This document shows positions 1 to 12,658 of a stretch of DNA of 64,000 nucleotides, piece by piece. Under the pieces are notes generated by a model. That model searched no databases. It was not told the origin of the DNA and saw only the letters and a program-made list of their open reading frames with translations. The DNA is from Sorghum bicolor (lineage: Eukaryota; Streptophyta; Magnoliopsida; Poales; Poaceae), in contig NC_012870.2 in assembly GCF_000003195.3 (NCBI RefSeq), positions 5,882,501 to 5,946,500 of the forward strand, written 5' to 3'. The first letter of the stretch is position 1; every line of letters starts with the position of its first letter. Made by a program: the position numbers and the translations under genes.

Positions 1-1600
1 GTCAATGAAATATAAAAGTTTTTGCACAGCACTCATGATCTTCGAATTATCTACCAAATATATCCTTAGCCCATTATTTCCACTCAGAGCTAATAAAAAG
101 CGGATTAGTGTCCGCATGTTGGATTGTAAAAAACAGATGCTACTAGAGGAGTAAACGGCTAAGTTTCAACAAGAAAATTGAAAGTCCTCAAATCTAAATC
201 AAGAGATCTCTTAGGTTAGGATTAAATCAAGATCTCCTATATTTGAAAAATATTTATTATCAAAATGAACAAATTCAAACAAGGGAAAGAACATAGTTGA
301 TCAGGTTTTAAGGGGGTTCACGACCGAGTTACCTAGTGTTGCTAGATTAAGGGCGTGTTTGGCAGAGCTCCTTACGAGGGGCTCCTTTAGAGGAGCCGGA
401 GCTGTTTTGGTGAAGCCATAAATTGTGTCTTTGTCAAAACAGCTCCGGCTCCTCTGCTTTTTACTTAAAACGGCTTCTCTAGAAAAATGTTTGTTTCACG
501 GGTGGCCTTGGTGCGATGGGAAGTGGCGGCGTTGACTTCTAACCGATCCGCATTGGTGGTTTTCGATGCCACATACACTAGGAGCCAAGTTAAGACGGAG
601 AGGGGATATTGAGAGGAGGAAGGAGATAATGCCGAAGTAGGGCCCACTCGAGGGGTGTTTGCATGTAGCTTAGTGTCAAATATTTAGTTATTCTTTAAAA
701 AATATATAATTATGGAGCATGTAATCAAGCTCCCCTACAAAAATATATAAGTTTCAGTTTGCCATTAAGTGTAGATAATAAGCTACAAAGAAGGCTCACA
801 ATAAAAAAATATAACATTAAATTCTTAGTAATATTATTCATCATTTTGTTATTGCACATGATCGCCTAAATTATAATGATAGTAAATATTTTGCGTATCG
901 GAGAGAAAAAAAATAATGGTTTTGCACTTATCAGTGTCTTTTAAGGGCTAAGGTTCTCTTTGAAATATGATATTTTTGTATTGCCAACGTTATTTATAAA
1001 AATGAATTGATTATTATAGAGCCCCTATGCGATTACTTTGAAATTCATGCATTTCAAAATACCCTGAAGGCTAAGGCTAAAGCTGAGAATTGAGGTTCAT
1101 CACACACCGCTCGGAGCGCTGAAGGGGGAGCCACTTTTACAACTCAAACTCTTCAACCAAAACGACTCTGACTTCTCTTCCGCTCACTAGAAAACAACTT
1201 TTCCTAAGAAAATGTTTGATATGGCTCCTCCACAAGAATCACTATTGAGGTGAAGTCGGAGCCATACCAAAGAGGCTCTCAGTTTTATATTACATGTTGT
1301 ATTAGATTTGTCGTAAGTAAAACATTTATATCTTTGACCTCGATTATTTCAATAAATTATATAGGTCCATGTCATAGTATTTATGTTTTTAGATTCATTA
1401 TAAGAAATACTTTCATAATATTAATTCATATGTTGTGAAACTATAAGAAACTTATCAGCATTGTATTTTTCAGCCAGCCGAACAAAATAATATCTGACTT
1501 TGGACAAAGCTAACGGCACATATGTCCTTGGAAATGAGAAGTAAAGACCCCTTACCTAATCTCGACCCTTGGCTTCTGGTCCAACGGCGGAAACCCGTCG
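1..1600. other. AT-rich intergenic DNA upstream of RPS9
   Basis: I find no gene here. Fragments that begin with GTGTTTGGC-like sequence near 355, and Cys/Gly-poor remnants near 1090-1290 with repeated GGAGCC and GGCTCC words, look like pieces of small non-autonomous transposons. The short open frames show no recognisable protein. The one clear structural feature is the perfect hairpin at 389-455, listed separately. Confidence 0.5.
389..455. repeat. Perfect 21-bp inverted repeat (hairpin)
   Basis: The arms 389-409 and 435-455 are exact reverse complements, rich in GGAGCCGGAGC, around a 25-base spacer. The sequence sits just inside a GTGTTTGGC-type terminus near 355. It is most simply part of a MITE or foldback element. 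I see no gene for it to terminate or regulate. Confidence 0.75.
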
Positions 1601-1714
1601 AGTGATGCCACTGTTTGTTCCACCTTTGCCGCAGCGTTAGCTTATCCCCTTCGCGGCGACGCTCCCTATCCATAGCGCCCGCTCGCCCATCAGCCCACGC
1701 GGCCACGCCGAAGC

Positions 1715-4202
1715 ATGGCGCTCTCCGTCTCCTCCCTCGCCGCCGCCCTCTCCCACCTCTCTCTCCCATCGACTTCCACCTCCAAGCCCCACCCGGCCCC
1801 GCTCCTGCGCCTGCGCTCCACCTCCCGCCGCGCCGTCAGCCTCGCGCTCCGCGCCTCCGCGGCCGAGGCCGCCGAGCCGTCCGAGGCGGACCTGCCCGTG
1901 GAGGAGGTGGTGGCCGTCGAGGAGGAGGCGGAGGAGGATGCGCTGTCGGGAATCGCGCTGCGGAAGTATGTGAAGCAGAGGCTGCCGGGTGGGTTCGCGG
2001 CGCAGCGGATCACCGCCACGGGCCGCCGCAAGACGGCCATCGCCCGCGTCGTGCTCCAGGAGGGAACCGGCAAGGTCTTCATCAACTTCCGCGACGCTAA
2101 GGTGCCTGTCAATCCTAGAAATGCACGCACTGGTTACACCAATGTCGCTCCATTCTGTTGTTTGGACCGCATTGCAATCTGTAGTAGTATCCCTGCAAAT
2201 CTGCAATTGGCTAAAACCTTAGAATTTCAGGAGACGAACTAAACCGTTGTGGTCAAAATCGTGCAGCACAAATTATTGTTACTCATATCTGCCAATGTGC
2301 TTATTACGTACTACTTATAGTAGTAACAATAGAGACACAGAAGCTTGGATGCCTGGCATTAAGACTTCTGAAAGAAATGCTGAAGAAGTACGAAACCAAA
2401 ATGGCGATAACATGGAATGGAAAGCTTCCAGTTAAAAAACTACTAGTAGCAGTAGGGAGTAACTGGCAAGCTCAAGTAAACTTTTAAAAACAAAGAATTT
2501 GGCAAGAATGACAATGTGGTTAGCTTATATATAGTTTTACTTCAAATTTGGATCATTTTACAAGGTTAGTGCAGTGGCGTAGCCAGGATTTGTAGTTAGG
2601 GTGGTCCATTATTTAAGTTTTTTCCTCCTCTATCAATCTAACTACACAAACATGTGAATCGCGAAACTCAATATGATCTGCACAAAAAGAAATCCTATAA
2701 ATGAAATAAAGTAATCCAGCATTGCACAAAAAATCCTCCAATAACCTAAAACCTTAGAAGCCTATAACCTAAATTAGTTTTTCATACCCTGTACCTTGTG
2801 CACTTTTATTGTCCGTGCCTATCGTCAATCTCCAATCATCGGTCGACAGCATTGCCTGGCTACCTGCTGACGCTGAGCTGCTGCTCGACGCCTCGTCGTC
2901 TGCAGTCGCATTGCAAAGGCGGCAAGGCGCTGATGACCATGCTCGCCACCACTGCCCACGCTCGCCGCTGCTGCCAACCTGCCGTTGCGGCGTCGCCCCA
3001 CCACGCCCAACCAGCCAACTGCACGCGCACCACAGAAGAACATGAAGGAGAAGGAGCAGCGAGCACCTGCTCGGGAAAGAATACGAAGAGACAAAGGGCC
3101 ACGGCACTGTGTGAAGGTGAAAGACCAAGCAGCGCAGTGGACGTCTCCGGAGTCGTAGTCACACACTCACGACTAGCCTTGTTTGGGCCGAGCGCAGGGT
3201 GGTCCGCAGCCCACAGGGACCACCCTGTAGCTCCGCCACTGGGTTAGTGTATTTACCTTGTTTTCCCCCAAAAAAAGTGTATTTACCTTGCAAAGTTTAG
3301 ATATAAGATCTATCTTGGCAGCCATTGGCAGCAGCTATGTGGCTCTTTGCATTATCTTTGTCGGTTTTGTCAACTTCAAAGGCAGGAGGCGCTAAGGCAC
3401 TGAGGCAGCTGTCATTTGGCCTGCTGGTCTGTGCGGTTGTTATTTCTAGTTTACTGGCGAGTGCAGGCATTGGTCTTTGCTGAAAGTGTTTGAATTCCAT
3501 TTTTCAGTTGCTTGAGGAAGAAAATATTTGAGTTCGTCATGGTCTGAACTGTGGACACAAATTTTGTGCAAATTCAGTGCTGTCTATCTGATCTCTGATC
3601 CTTTTCACGAAAGACCGGAGGGATTGGGAGCACCCAGAACAAATCTTTGTCTATTTCAGAAAGCAGTTGCATTACAGTCATGATATTATCTGCAATTTGG
3701 ATAGATAATGCAAACTGCGGTGTCAGTTTATAAACTTCGTAAATGCCTGAAGGATTATTTCCAGCGACTTCCTCGTCAGGCTGGTTTGCACAAGTATACA
3801 ACACAACACCCCTATTAATGTGAACTGAAAGCGCAACTTGAATCAAGTCAACTGATCTAGTTAAAGATGTTTATTTGATCAACTGTGCTTACTGAATATT
3901 TTCAAAATATGCAGGAGTATCTGCAGGGAAATCCAATGTGGATGGAGTACTGCAAAGTACCCTTGATGACTCTAGGGTTTGAGAACAACTATGACGTCTT
4001 TGTCAAAGTACATGGGGGTGGTCTCTCAGGCCAGGCCCAGGCAATTTGCCTTGGCGTAGCCCGTGCGTTGGTGAAGATCAGCAATGCCAACAGAGTTCCT
4101 CTGAAGTCAGAAGGTTTGCTGACAAGGGACACCCGTATTGTTGAAAGGAAGAAGGCTGGTCTCAAGAAGGCACGCAAGCGGCCCCAGTTCTCAAAGCGTT
4201 GA
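1715..4202 (+). CDS. RPS9: Plastid 30S ribosomal protein S9 (uS9c), two exons
   Basis: This is a nuclear gene for the small-subunit protein uS9 of plastid ribosomes. The exons are 1715-2101 (129 codons, ends in phase 0) and 3915-4202 (95 codons plus stop), which together encode 224 residues. Residues 1 to about 50 are Ser/Pro/Arg-rich like a chloroplast transit peptide, and an acidic linker rich in Glu follows at about 57-75. The mature part has the S9 signature [11 protein letters not shown] near residue 102, then [15 protein letters not shown], and ends in the [12 protein letters not shown] tail that family members place in the decoding-site RNA. The first exon ends at AAG|GT and the second begins after GCAG|GAG, restoring DAK-EYLQGNP as in homologues. 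The ATG at 1715 is the first in frame and opens the transit peptide. The 1.8-kb intron carries a transposon (2572-3241). The family assignment is very secure. Confidence 0.96.
2572..3241. mobile_element. hAT-like non-autonomous transposon in the RPS9 intron
   Basis: The 670-bp element starts CAGTGGCGTAGCC and ends in the imperfect reverse complement (GGAGCTACAG read inward from the right end). Both ends share an internal GGGTGGTCC block. It is flanked by an exact 8-bp direct repeat GGTTAGTG at 2564-2571 and 3242-3249, the target-duplication size typical of hAT elements. The middle (about 2800-3180) is much more GC-rich than the AT-rich ends, but no recognisable transposase or host protein is readable in it. 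The element lies wholly inside the intron, so splicing should remove it. Confidence 0.82.
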
Positions 4203-4780
4203 GGATGTTCACTTGCTGCAGTTGTTGTATTGCCACTTCCACAGAGGTCCTCTTTTTTCTTTTTTCCCTGTCAACTGTTGTGCAAATTCTGTCATGGACG
4301 CGATATATCTGTAGTATTCTTTTCCTGAAGCAAATTTCTTGAGGTTGGTCACCAACTCTGTTGGTCAAGTATATTCTGCTCTTTATTCATGCACACTCGG
4401 TTCAGCGCAATCGCGAACCATAATTTTAGATACAAAACTAAGGAGGGGACCAAACCAAACATGGGGTTAATCCGGGTCCCAACCAAGACTCAAGCGAACA
4501 AGTTCGTGCGCACTCCTATTACATGATCTAGAAATATGAGAAACTTGTACAGAATCAAAACACAAGGAAATCAGCTCCCTAGCTTCTTTATACAATCAAA
4601 ACACAAAGAAATCTGCTCATTTTTAGCACTCCTGGTTTTACTACAAATAAAAAACACAGGAAAAAAAACTGCTCATGATTGGGCATAAAAGTGCCAACAG
4701 AGGAAAAACACAGAAAAATACCGCGTGGGCCAAAGCATACCATCAGGAAGGAATTGACGTAGTCACGTAGCCCAACCCAA
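4203..4780. other. Intergenic: RPS9 3' UTR and upstream region of the next gene
   Basis: About 580 bp. The first 150-200 bases are probably RPS9 3' UTR (T-rich, TTTTCTTTTTT near 4253). The rest is A-rich, and the short reverse open frames show no recognisable protein. No repeat or RNA gene was identified. Confidence 0.4.
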
Positions 4781-4888
4781 TTGGAAAGCGGAATGGCGCA
4801 GCCCAACCCAACCCAACCCATGGACACCAGTGAAGGCAACCGGCCCTCCCCCCTCCGTGCCCACTCCCCGCAGCTTCGGGCTCCGGCC

Positions 4889-7800
4889 ATGCCGTCGTCG
4901 TCGTCGCTGATCCAAGGCATCTCCATCTCCGTCTCCGACGACGACGAGGCCACCGGTAAGGTGCGCGTCCGCGTCCGCCGCAAGCGCTCTCGCGGCCCCG
5001 TCTCCGCTTCGGCGCGCCGCCGCCGCATCCTCTTCCGCGCCGCGCGGCTGGGCGTGCCGCTCCTCCTCGCCGCGCTCGCCGTATCCCTCCTCATCTACGA
5101 GTCCTACCGCCTCACGCCTTCCCGCTCCTCCACACTGCCTCCGCCGTCCTTCGCGGAAATCAGCCGCCTCTCCCGCAACGCCCGCGCCGCTGATGGTGCC
5201 AGGAAGTGTAAGCCCACACTCGATCCTTATTCCTTAAACCCTTGTAATTCCTGTAGATAGGACCGCGTCTTAGTATAATTATTGGTTTGGTACTTTTAAT
5301 TCGGGAATGCGTAGTGTGACTGTATTATAATGCCGTGCTCAGTTCGTTCAGTTGTCTGTTTGTTTACAGTAAAGTGTTTTTTTTTGTAGGGTACACATGT
5401 AGACCTTCTTAGTTCCATTCTTAGTTTTATATATACGTTGAGCTATTCTCTTTATTCTTGGTGGTGTGCTTGATATTATCTAATTTGTTACTCCTAGTCT
5501 TTATTGCATAATATGCATCTGCGATCTGTAAATGCAATGTTGATATAGTGAAGAGTGAGGCACAAACAATCTCAGATTTGTTTCCTTTTTGGGTTATGTA
5601 TAAAACCTAGAACAGCTGTTAGTAATGCCGATTGGCTAAATTAGTCTGGAGAGAAATTTATAATACTGTACTATTTCCACCTGGACGAGCAAAAACTGAA
5701 GCTAAACTGTTCTACTTGTTTAGTGCTTTTAGCTCACATATTTTACTGATCCTTCTGGTTTCTTATGGTTATAGCAAATTGTTGTTTCCTTTTCTCTTGC
5801 TTTCCTTCTTTGCACTTGTAGAATCTCACGATAGAACAACTAAGACATGTACTCTACTTATGATTCAAGTATTGTTGCATTGACAGCATGCCTGAAGTTT
5901 CTTGATCCTGAGAAGCTTCAAAATCTGGAACTTCCAGAAATTCCTGAAACAAATTTGTCAATCAAGGAAGTTGTGTACAGATCAAGTCTGCCCCATATCG
6001 ACAATGATACACCATCACATACAGAGAGTTCACGGTTTAACTCATTCACAGGATACCAGACACTCACTGAACGAGAAGAAAGCTTCAAGGTTAACTTTTC
6101 AGCATTTAAATTTCAATGAGTTTTTGGATATTGCCTCAGATGTTGTAGTTACTCAGAAACTTCAAGCTGTTTTAGTTGCAATGAAACCCTATGTAATCGG
6201 TTCTATTTTACAACCTTTAGATATCAGGTGGTACATATCTCCCTATTCACATTTGGCAACCACCCACCAAGTTGATATTGCATTGTCTACAATGTATTTT
6301 TTAATTATAATGTTTTAATACATGCCAATCCTATGGTATTGTGACTGAATGTTACAGATGAAGGAAAGTGTGACAGTGCACTGTGGCTTCTATAATGAAA
6401 ATGGAGGGTTCAGAGTTTCTGATGTTGACAAAGAATACATGAGATCCTGTGAAGTACTTGTTGCAACTTGTGCATTTGGTGGAGGTGATGATCTTCACCA
6501 GCCTATAGGGATGACCGAAAACTCCATCAGAAAGGTCTCTTGTCACTCCGGTGTTGGAGGTTGTTATCTTCAGCTTTTTTCCTGTTTGTTGACAGATGCT
6601 TATGATTTTTTCTAGGTATGCTATGTAGCTTTCTGGGATGAAGTCACTCGTGAAGCTCAAGAGGAGGAAGGACACAAGATTGGTGAAGACCTCATGATTG
6701 GTCTATGGCGGATAATTCTTGTCAGCGATCTTCCTTTCTCAGATCAACGGTTGAATGGGAAAATTCCCAAGGTAGAAGTTGGGAAATTTTCATTGTCCTT
6801 TGGTGTAGAGAAAAATAGTGCAGTGTACTCATGTTCTGTTTTTGGTCTTTGCCCTCTGGCATTCCTGAACAAGAGAACATCAGCACACATATTAGTATCA
6901 GTGTTTCTATACTGCTGCATACTATTGCAGTGTAGATTATTGATTTTAGTAACTGACTCCGTTTTTGGTGAATATTCCTCTTCAGCTGATAAGCCATCGT
7001 CTTTTCCCCATGGCACGGTACTCAATTTGGGTGGATTCAAAATCTCAGTTCCGGAGAGACCCATTGGGAGTCCTTGAAGCCCTTCTGTGGCGTTCGAACT
7101 CTTCTTTAGCATTATCTGAACATGGAGCTCGGAGTAGCCTATACGACGAGGCAAAAGCAATTGTTAAGAAACACAAAGCAACTCCAGAAGAAGTTGAAGT
7201 GCAGTTGGATCAGTACCGACAAGATGGCATCCCTGATGAGAAAAGGTTCAATGGAAAGAAAGGTTCATTTCTAATCTCAACATGCATGCTGTTGTTTGCG
7301 TCTGAAAATTTTATATTGTCTCCTTTTAGTTTGGGCTCTTGCATATTTTGGTATGGTTGTCTCTTGACTTGTTTGGCTCCCTGGTTTACATGTCGACATT
7401 ACTTCTTGTCTTGTTTTTGTGAAGCATTACTTGAACCTGACTTCATCAGTTTTGACTTTAAATAGTCCCTGTAAGAACCATGGTAGCGTTAACAGTTTAC
7501 ACCTGTATGCAGGAACTTGGGATGCTGAACCTCAAAAAACCATGGTAGCATTAACAGTCTATGCCTGTGAGGAGGAACTTGGGATGCTGAATCTCAAAAG
7601 CACTTTTAGTAATAGTAAAGAGAAACATACAATACTGTGGGCAACCATGAAACAAATGTGTAGTACAACTGCTTAGCTGTAGTTGCGCAAAAGGCACAAG
7701 TAATAAAGTTGGTCCAGTTGCATGCGTTTAGCATAAAAGCAAAGGTCCTTTTCTGCCCCTGAACCAGTGATACAGAGTAGAGGGGGGGCCTCACACGCAT

Positions 7801-8264
7801 TCCAGCTCCAGCCTCCATCAGTCCATCACGCATTCGCCCTAGCCCCACTTGTGGGCTTGGTAGAACGGGAACCACACTGCAAAAGTGAAACCAACATAAT
7901 GCTTGGATTCAGAATTGAGGGTTTCAGTTCATGCATATGCATATCCTTTCCAGTGGGTGGTCCTCGACCACCTGTTAATAGCAAATGACCGATCCAATTT
8001 CTTTTTTTGCCTGTTATTACAGCTCTGGCAGAAGCTTCAGTGATCGTGAGGGATCACGCCCCGCTGACCAACCTCTTCATGTGCAACTGGTTCAACGAGG
8101 TGGTCAGGTTCACGTCCCGGGATCAGCTGAGCTTTCCCTACGTGCTGAGGCGCCTGAGGCCGCCCGGCGTGCACCTGTTCCCCGTCTGCGCGCGCAAGGA
8201 CCTGGTGAACAGCTTCGGGCACAGGCGCAAGGTGAAGCCGCTCGTCAAGGAGACGACGACGTGA
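4889..8264 (+). CDS. TOD1/MUCI70-like glycosyltransferase-like protein (DUF616), six exons
   Basis: This belongs to the TOD1/MUCI70 family (Pfam DUF616). Family members are type II Golgi membrane proteins; MUCI70 is described as a probable hexosyltransferase for seed mucilage, and the substrate here is unknown. Exons: 4889-5207, 5887-6089, 6358-6534, 6616-6771, 6986-7262 and 8023-8264. All junctions are GT-AG with consistent phase, giving 457 residues. A basic segment (RKRSR, RRRR) precedes a single membrane anchor at about residues 54-70 (GVPLLLAALAVSLLIY). The lumenal domain then has VHCGFYNENGGF, CEVLVATCAFGGGDD, CYVAFWDE, LFPMARYSIWVDSK and FMCNWFNEV, which are characteristic blocks. An earlier in-frame ATG at 4793 would add 32 residues encoded by CCCAA repeats. 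I prefer 4889 because the charged Ser-rich N terminus starts there. Intron 1 starts at AGT|GTAAGC, so exons 1 and 2 share a Ser codon. Confidence 0.9.
7476..7600. repeat. Tandem duplication of about 62 bp in the MUCI70-like intron 5
   Basis: Two adjacent copies, about 7476-7537 and 7538-7600, share AACCATGGTAGC, TTAACAGT, CCTGT and GGAACTTGGGATGCTGAA in the same order, with a few substitutions. The repeat lies inside an intron (7263-8022) and should not alter the protein. Confidence 0.75.
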
Positions 8265-9483
8265 GCCCCTCCTGGAATTGGGCCTCCCGTCTGGGCTTAA
8301 GATCAGCCTGCCTGATTAGTAGTAGCCTCTCTTCTTTCTTCCATCCAGTTCATAAAAAAACAAACCGTCGCGTTGGTGTAGGAGGATCCTGACGTAGTGA
8401 AATTACAGTCAGAGAGTAGTCACTGAAGGATTGCAACGTACTAGAGGGTAGGTTAGCCTGGTAGGGAAGGATGTTCTAAGCTGACGACAAGGTGTTGTCG
8501 ACGTTGCTGCAGCAGGCGAAGATGGCCTGCCTGTCCAGCTGTGGTGTACCGTTCCTCCTCGTGAAAATGGAAGATGTCTTCCCCAGGCCTGAATGCTTTC
8601 CCAGGTTACGGCCGTCAATCCTGATGGTTGCAGAGCATCAGAGCAGCATGGGATTAGCATGCTCTTCGCTCAGATAATTGAATCGTACTAATCATCATAT
8701 AAAGAACAGATAACTGAGCTGCCGGGGAATGTGATCGGTTCTCTCGTTCTCAGGACTAATTTGGAGTCGGAGCAATAATTTGGCGCGTACAAACACGTAC
8801 CTACTCGGAGTGCAGACACAAGCCATGCCAGTCTGTGAAAAAAAGGGGTACTGTACGTGCATGCCATGCCACTGCGCTCGTAGGCTCGTGGCCGTGTGCG
8901 TGTCCTATGCCGACGCCGTCAGCCCGTGAAACCGAGGGCTGCCTCGCCTCGGCGTGCGCGACGACGCGGCCGCAGACCGGAGGCGCATTCACTCCGATTC
9001 CCGCATTAACCCGCACTCGGCCTGGAGGGAGGAGCCGAGGACGGTAGGTAGCCATGAATGCCTGCCTGTGTGGTTGCAGGCTGAAACCACTGCAGCGATA
9101 GGGCTTCTTGCGGTGCAGACGTTTTTGTTCTGTTGCGGAGCGGGGGCAACGAACGACACTTCTCGTCAGCTGCCGGCGCGCAGAGAGTGCCGGGAAATGT
9201 TGCTCGTCGTCATGCAGCTGGGAGGAAACTCGGGAAAAGGATGGGGACGTGAGGTGTCGTTAGTAGGCCGGGATCGCTATCATCGTCGCGAGCTCAGGGG
9301 ACCAGGACGCACGTGAATGAATACTACTCCATCGTCACAAAACTGATTGCACGACAGTCGACAGCAGGAGCACGACTCCGTTCAATGTTGACTTCGCTAG
9401 TCTCCAGTCTGGTCGCGAGCTGCAGCGTCATGATGATCTAGTAGTAGCATGACGCTACTGTCTCTAACTATGCAGCCGGCTCA

Positions 9484-9516
9484 AGCACACGCACACGCAC
9501 ACGCACACGCACACGC
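9484..9516. repeat. CACACG hexanucleotide microsatellite
   Basis: About five tandem copies of a CACACG/ACACGC unit, clear by eye. They produce the low-complexity HAHAHA open frames on both strands here, which should not be read as protein. Confidence 0.85.
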
Positions 9517-12005
9517 TCGTGTCGTGGACTCGTGCTTGTATACTAGCATACCCGTAGCCGCAGCCGCCGAATCCAATGCCACTTTGGAAAGTTCTCTCGA
9601 ACCGTGCCGAGTGCGGCAACGCTGCGAATCCAAGGCTGCTTCGTCAGGATCCGAAGTCCACGCGCACGCGTGCGCGAGCGCGCGAACACGTAGCAGCACC
9701 CAGCGCGCACGAACGTAGTAGGAATCGCGCTAGATTTTGTCGACGGAGCGCCCCGTCTCTCCGGCGCAAAGCCGGCGGGAACACGGGGACGGACGTATCC
9801 CTCTTTCGCTTTGCTCTCACTCGTCTGCTAGCTTTACACGCACTGCACCCGTACGTGGCGTATATCTCATCAGTATCAGCAGTAGATTCTTGAAGGGGAG
9901 GCCTTTCGTTTTACGCTTCCTTTTTGGCCTTTTCTCACCTGGACTTTTTTTTATCCCTTTCGTCTCTTCCCTCAACGCTGAACGCTCTACTTTCATGTCA
10001 GACAAACCCGTGCTAAAGAGCACGTAGCCGCACGTAGCAAGTGGCCGGTTACCCGGCTGTAGTAGTTACGTGTGCTTTTCACCGGGAGGCGCGACAGGTG
10101 AACGTGATTCCCGGCCGGTGCGCGAGAGATGTTCTGTTCCTGCTGGGCCTTCTGGGTTCTGAAAGAGGTAGTGGTACTAGTAGTATCATTGGTTGACAGT
10201 TGACTACAGCTACTTTAGTGAGAAGTGAAAGCCTTTGCATTGGTCGCTTTAATTAATTAGGATTATTAAACCACACGGTGCTACTACAAGGCTGTGTTGG
10301 TAATTGTGACGGGGTTGGAGCTTTCCTGTCAACGCTGTGGTTTTCTGCGTCGGATGGATATTCTTCTTCTCCTGCCTGGTGGTTTGGTTGCCATGTCGTT
10401 TCTTTAGTTTCCGTATTACAGGCGTCCGTGATAGTATGATGGTATCGTTGACCTGAACCGATCCGTTGTAGCACTAGCACCTGCATGGCTGCATGCATCT
10501 CAAGTCTGAGTGTCTGACCAAAAGGCTATCAAAAAATGTAAGAATATTTACAGTGGTGAGCTGGTGGATAATCAGCAGTACTACTCCACTATGCTCACTA
10601 CACTGCTGGGTGTGGTGAATGATGGTGATCAACCATAATCGCTCGTGGACCTGTGGATGCCTTGCTATGCTATGCAAGCAGCAGTGCCCAGTGCAACGCA
10701 CATCGGATTCGCTTTTCTTTTGACCTCGCAATAAAGAACGCGAGCGCGGCAGGGGGCTCTCGCACGCAGACCCAGACGGGCAGCAAAGCAAAGCCAGTGC
10801 CGGCGGGACCTTGGGGTTGGCGACTTGGCGAGGCACTGACGGATGGATAGATTTGATGCGAAGGATCGGACGGGGCGCTGCCTGTCTCGCCGATCTCTCG
10901 TATGCGCTCGCACGGCACATGCGTTTTTCCGGGTCTCGAGAAGATCCATGCGAGCAGCGGCGCACCGTCTAGTCTTCTCCATGTGACGTTTGACATCGGG
11001 AATCAAGATTCCTCCGTGACCTCTGTCACAGACTACCGAGGAGCTAGCAGCATGTCTGTCTCCCAATCTGATTAGGGTTGCGATTACCTTCTTCGTCTTT
11101 AAAAAGATTGTCATAGATTAGCTAATAAATGTATAAAAAAGAGTTTCAATATTAATGACATCAAATATGTATAGTATGCAAATGCATTACATTACATTAC
11201 ACGGTAAATCTCTCTATGCGCTGATATCATAAATATTGATATTTTTTTATCTAGATTTAGTTAAATTTAAAATAATGCATTATGTTAGAATTGGAATGGA
11301 GCTCATCTTTCATTATTCTTGCAGTGCAAAACGTCATCTCCTTTTCCTGCCTCATCTTTTACAACAGGGAAAAAAAATGTGCTAAGTACTTCTACTCATA
11401 CAATACCAGGCTAGCAGCATAGCATCCTCCTTGGTCTCCGACATGTGGCACTTGGAGCAGCAGGAACGTGACTAGTTTGGCTGCACTCTGATGGTCAGCT
11501 GTCGGAGATGTAAGTAGGAACCGTAGCAATGTACAGTACAGTAACATGAATGCGCACTCAGACGGAGTTTTGGTGCGGTGCGACGTGTGCGATCAATCAT
11601 GTGCAGCGCCGGCCAATCATGGATTGACGTGGGCGAGCCATGTGGTGGCCTGTGAAAAAGATGGGGGGCACAAACCTACTCCGGAGAGGGCACACCGGAC
11701 ACCGCATATTGTGAGGGCAGGCTCACCTCCGAGAAGCAGAAGCAGAAGCCATGGACACCGCAGCAGGCTTCCCAATGGCAATAGCAGTGATAAAAGGGGG
11801 AGACCGGCAGTCGGCACTCGGCAGACTGCTGAAATTTGTCACCATGCACATAAGTTGGCTTTGTCTTTATTAGCTGGGAGTAGTACACAGATAGAAAGCG
11901 ATATGAGAACTTCAAGAGTTGGTGTGGAGAGAATCAGAGTCGGTGTGACGAACATGTATTTTGCATGAATAAAAAATAAATTAGTTATATCTTAGTTACA
12001 CTACT

Positions 12006-12058
12006 GTGTGTGGTGATGGTGTGTTTGTGTGTGTGTGGGGGGTGGGGGGGGGGGGGGT
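12006..12058 (+). repeat. GT-repeat followed by long G-run
   Basis: A TGTGTG-rich tract runs into GGGGGG, a single T, then an uninterrupted run of G. The plus strand could form a G-quadruplex, and slippage is likely at such a run. No gene is close enough to infer a role. Confidence 0.7.
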
Positions 12059-12658
12059 TGTAAGCCCCATTAACCCCCACCGTCCTTGCTTGGTAGATCT
12101 CTAATATGGAGGAATATGTTTTCACAACCAGTAGTACATGATAATTGACTCTTCTACAGGAATTTGTCATCTCAAAATCTAACTCTACTCACAACATTTT
12201 ATTTGTTTCATGTAAGTGCAATCAAGCACTAAATTGTGGATTTTGGTTATAATGACTATGCAATTAGAGAACTAATGAGATTCATCACTGGGAGTTTTGT
12301 GATACAGTTTTTAATATATCAATATTTTGAAAACAGTGCAGAAGAGTTTCATGGAGATGGAACATTGAGACTGACCTAATTACAAATGGTCGCGATGGCA
12401 TACAAATTTTCGTGGAATTTATAATTCTATTACGCTAGAGTGTTTGGAGTGATCAAATTTTCGTGGCATACAACCCTCTTTGAAACGTTGCAGTCTCATC
12501 TTCAAGAAAGAATTTGCCCGGGTTATTATAAGGGCAAAGAAACGTTACTCCCCTTGATTGATTCATGACCGTGAGCCTTGCTGTAATTTTTGTTGTTTTC
12601 TTTGTTACCTTCTCTGTATTCTTAACTTCTGCTTAGACTCTCCTTTATAATTCAATAA

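Larger units (their letters stand above)
8265..12655. other. Long intergenic region with no supported gene
   Basis: About 4.4 kb. The first few hundred bases are probably 3' UTR of the MUCI70-like gene. From 8800 to 11000 the DNA is GC-rich and has several open frames on both strands, but none shows a domain, a splice-consistent extension or codon bias above that expected from base composition. A CACACG microsatellite lies at about 9484-9516. From 11100 the DNA becomes AT-rich. A GT/G-rich stretch at 12006-12058 is listed separately. Confidence 0.45.

Noticed and set aside
9449..9718. HAHAHA-type repeat proteins on both strands
   Set aside because: Translation of a CACACG microsatellite.
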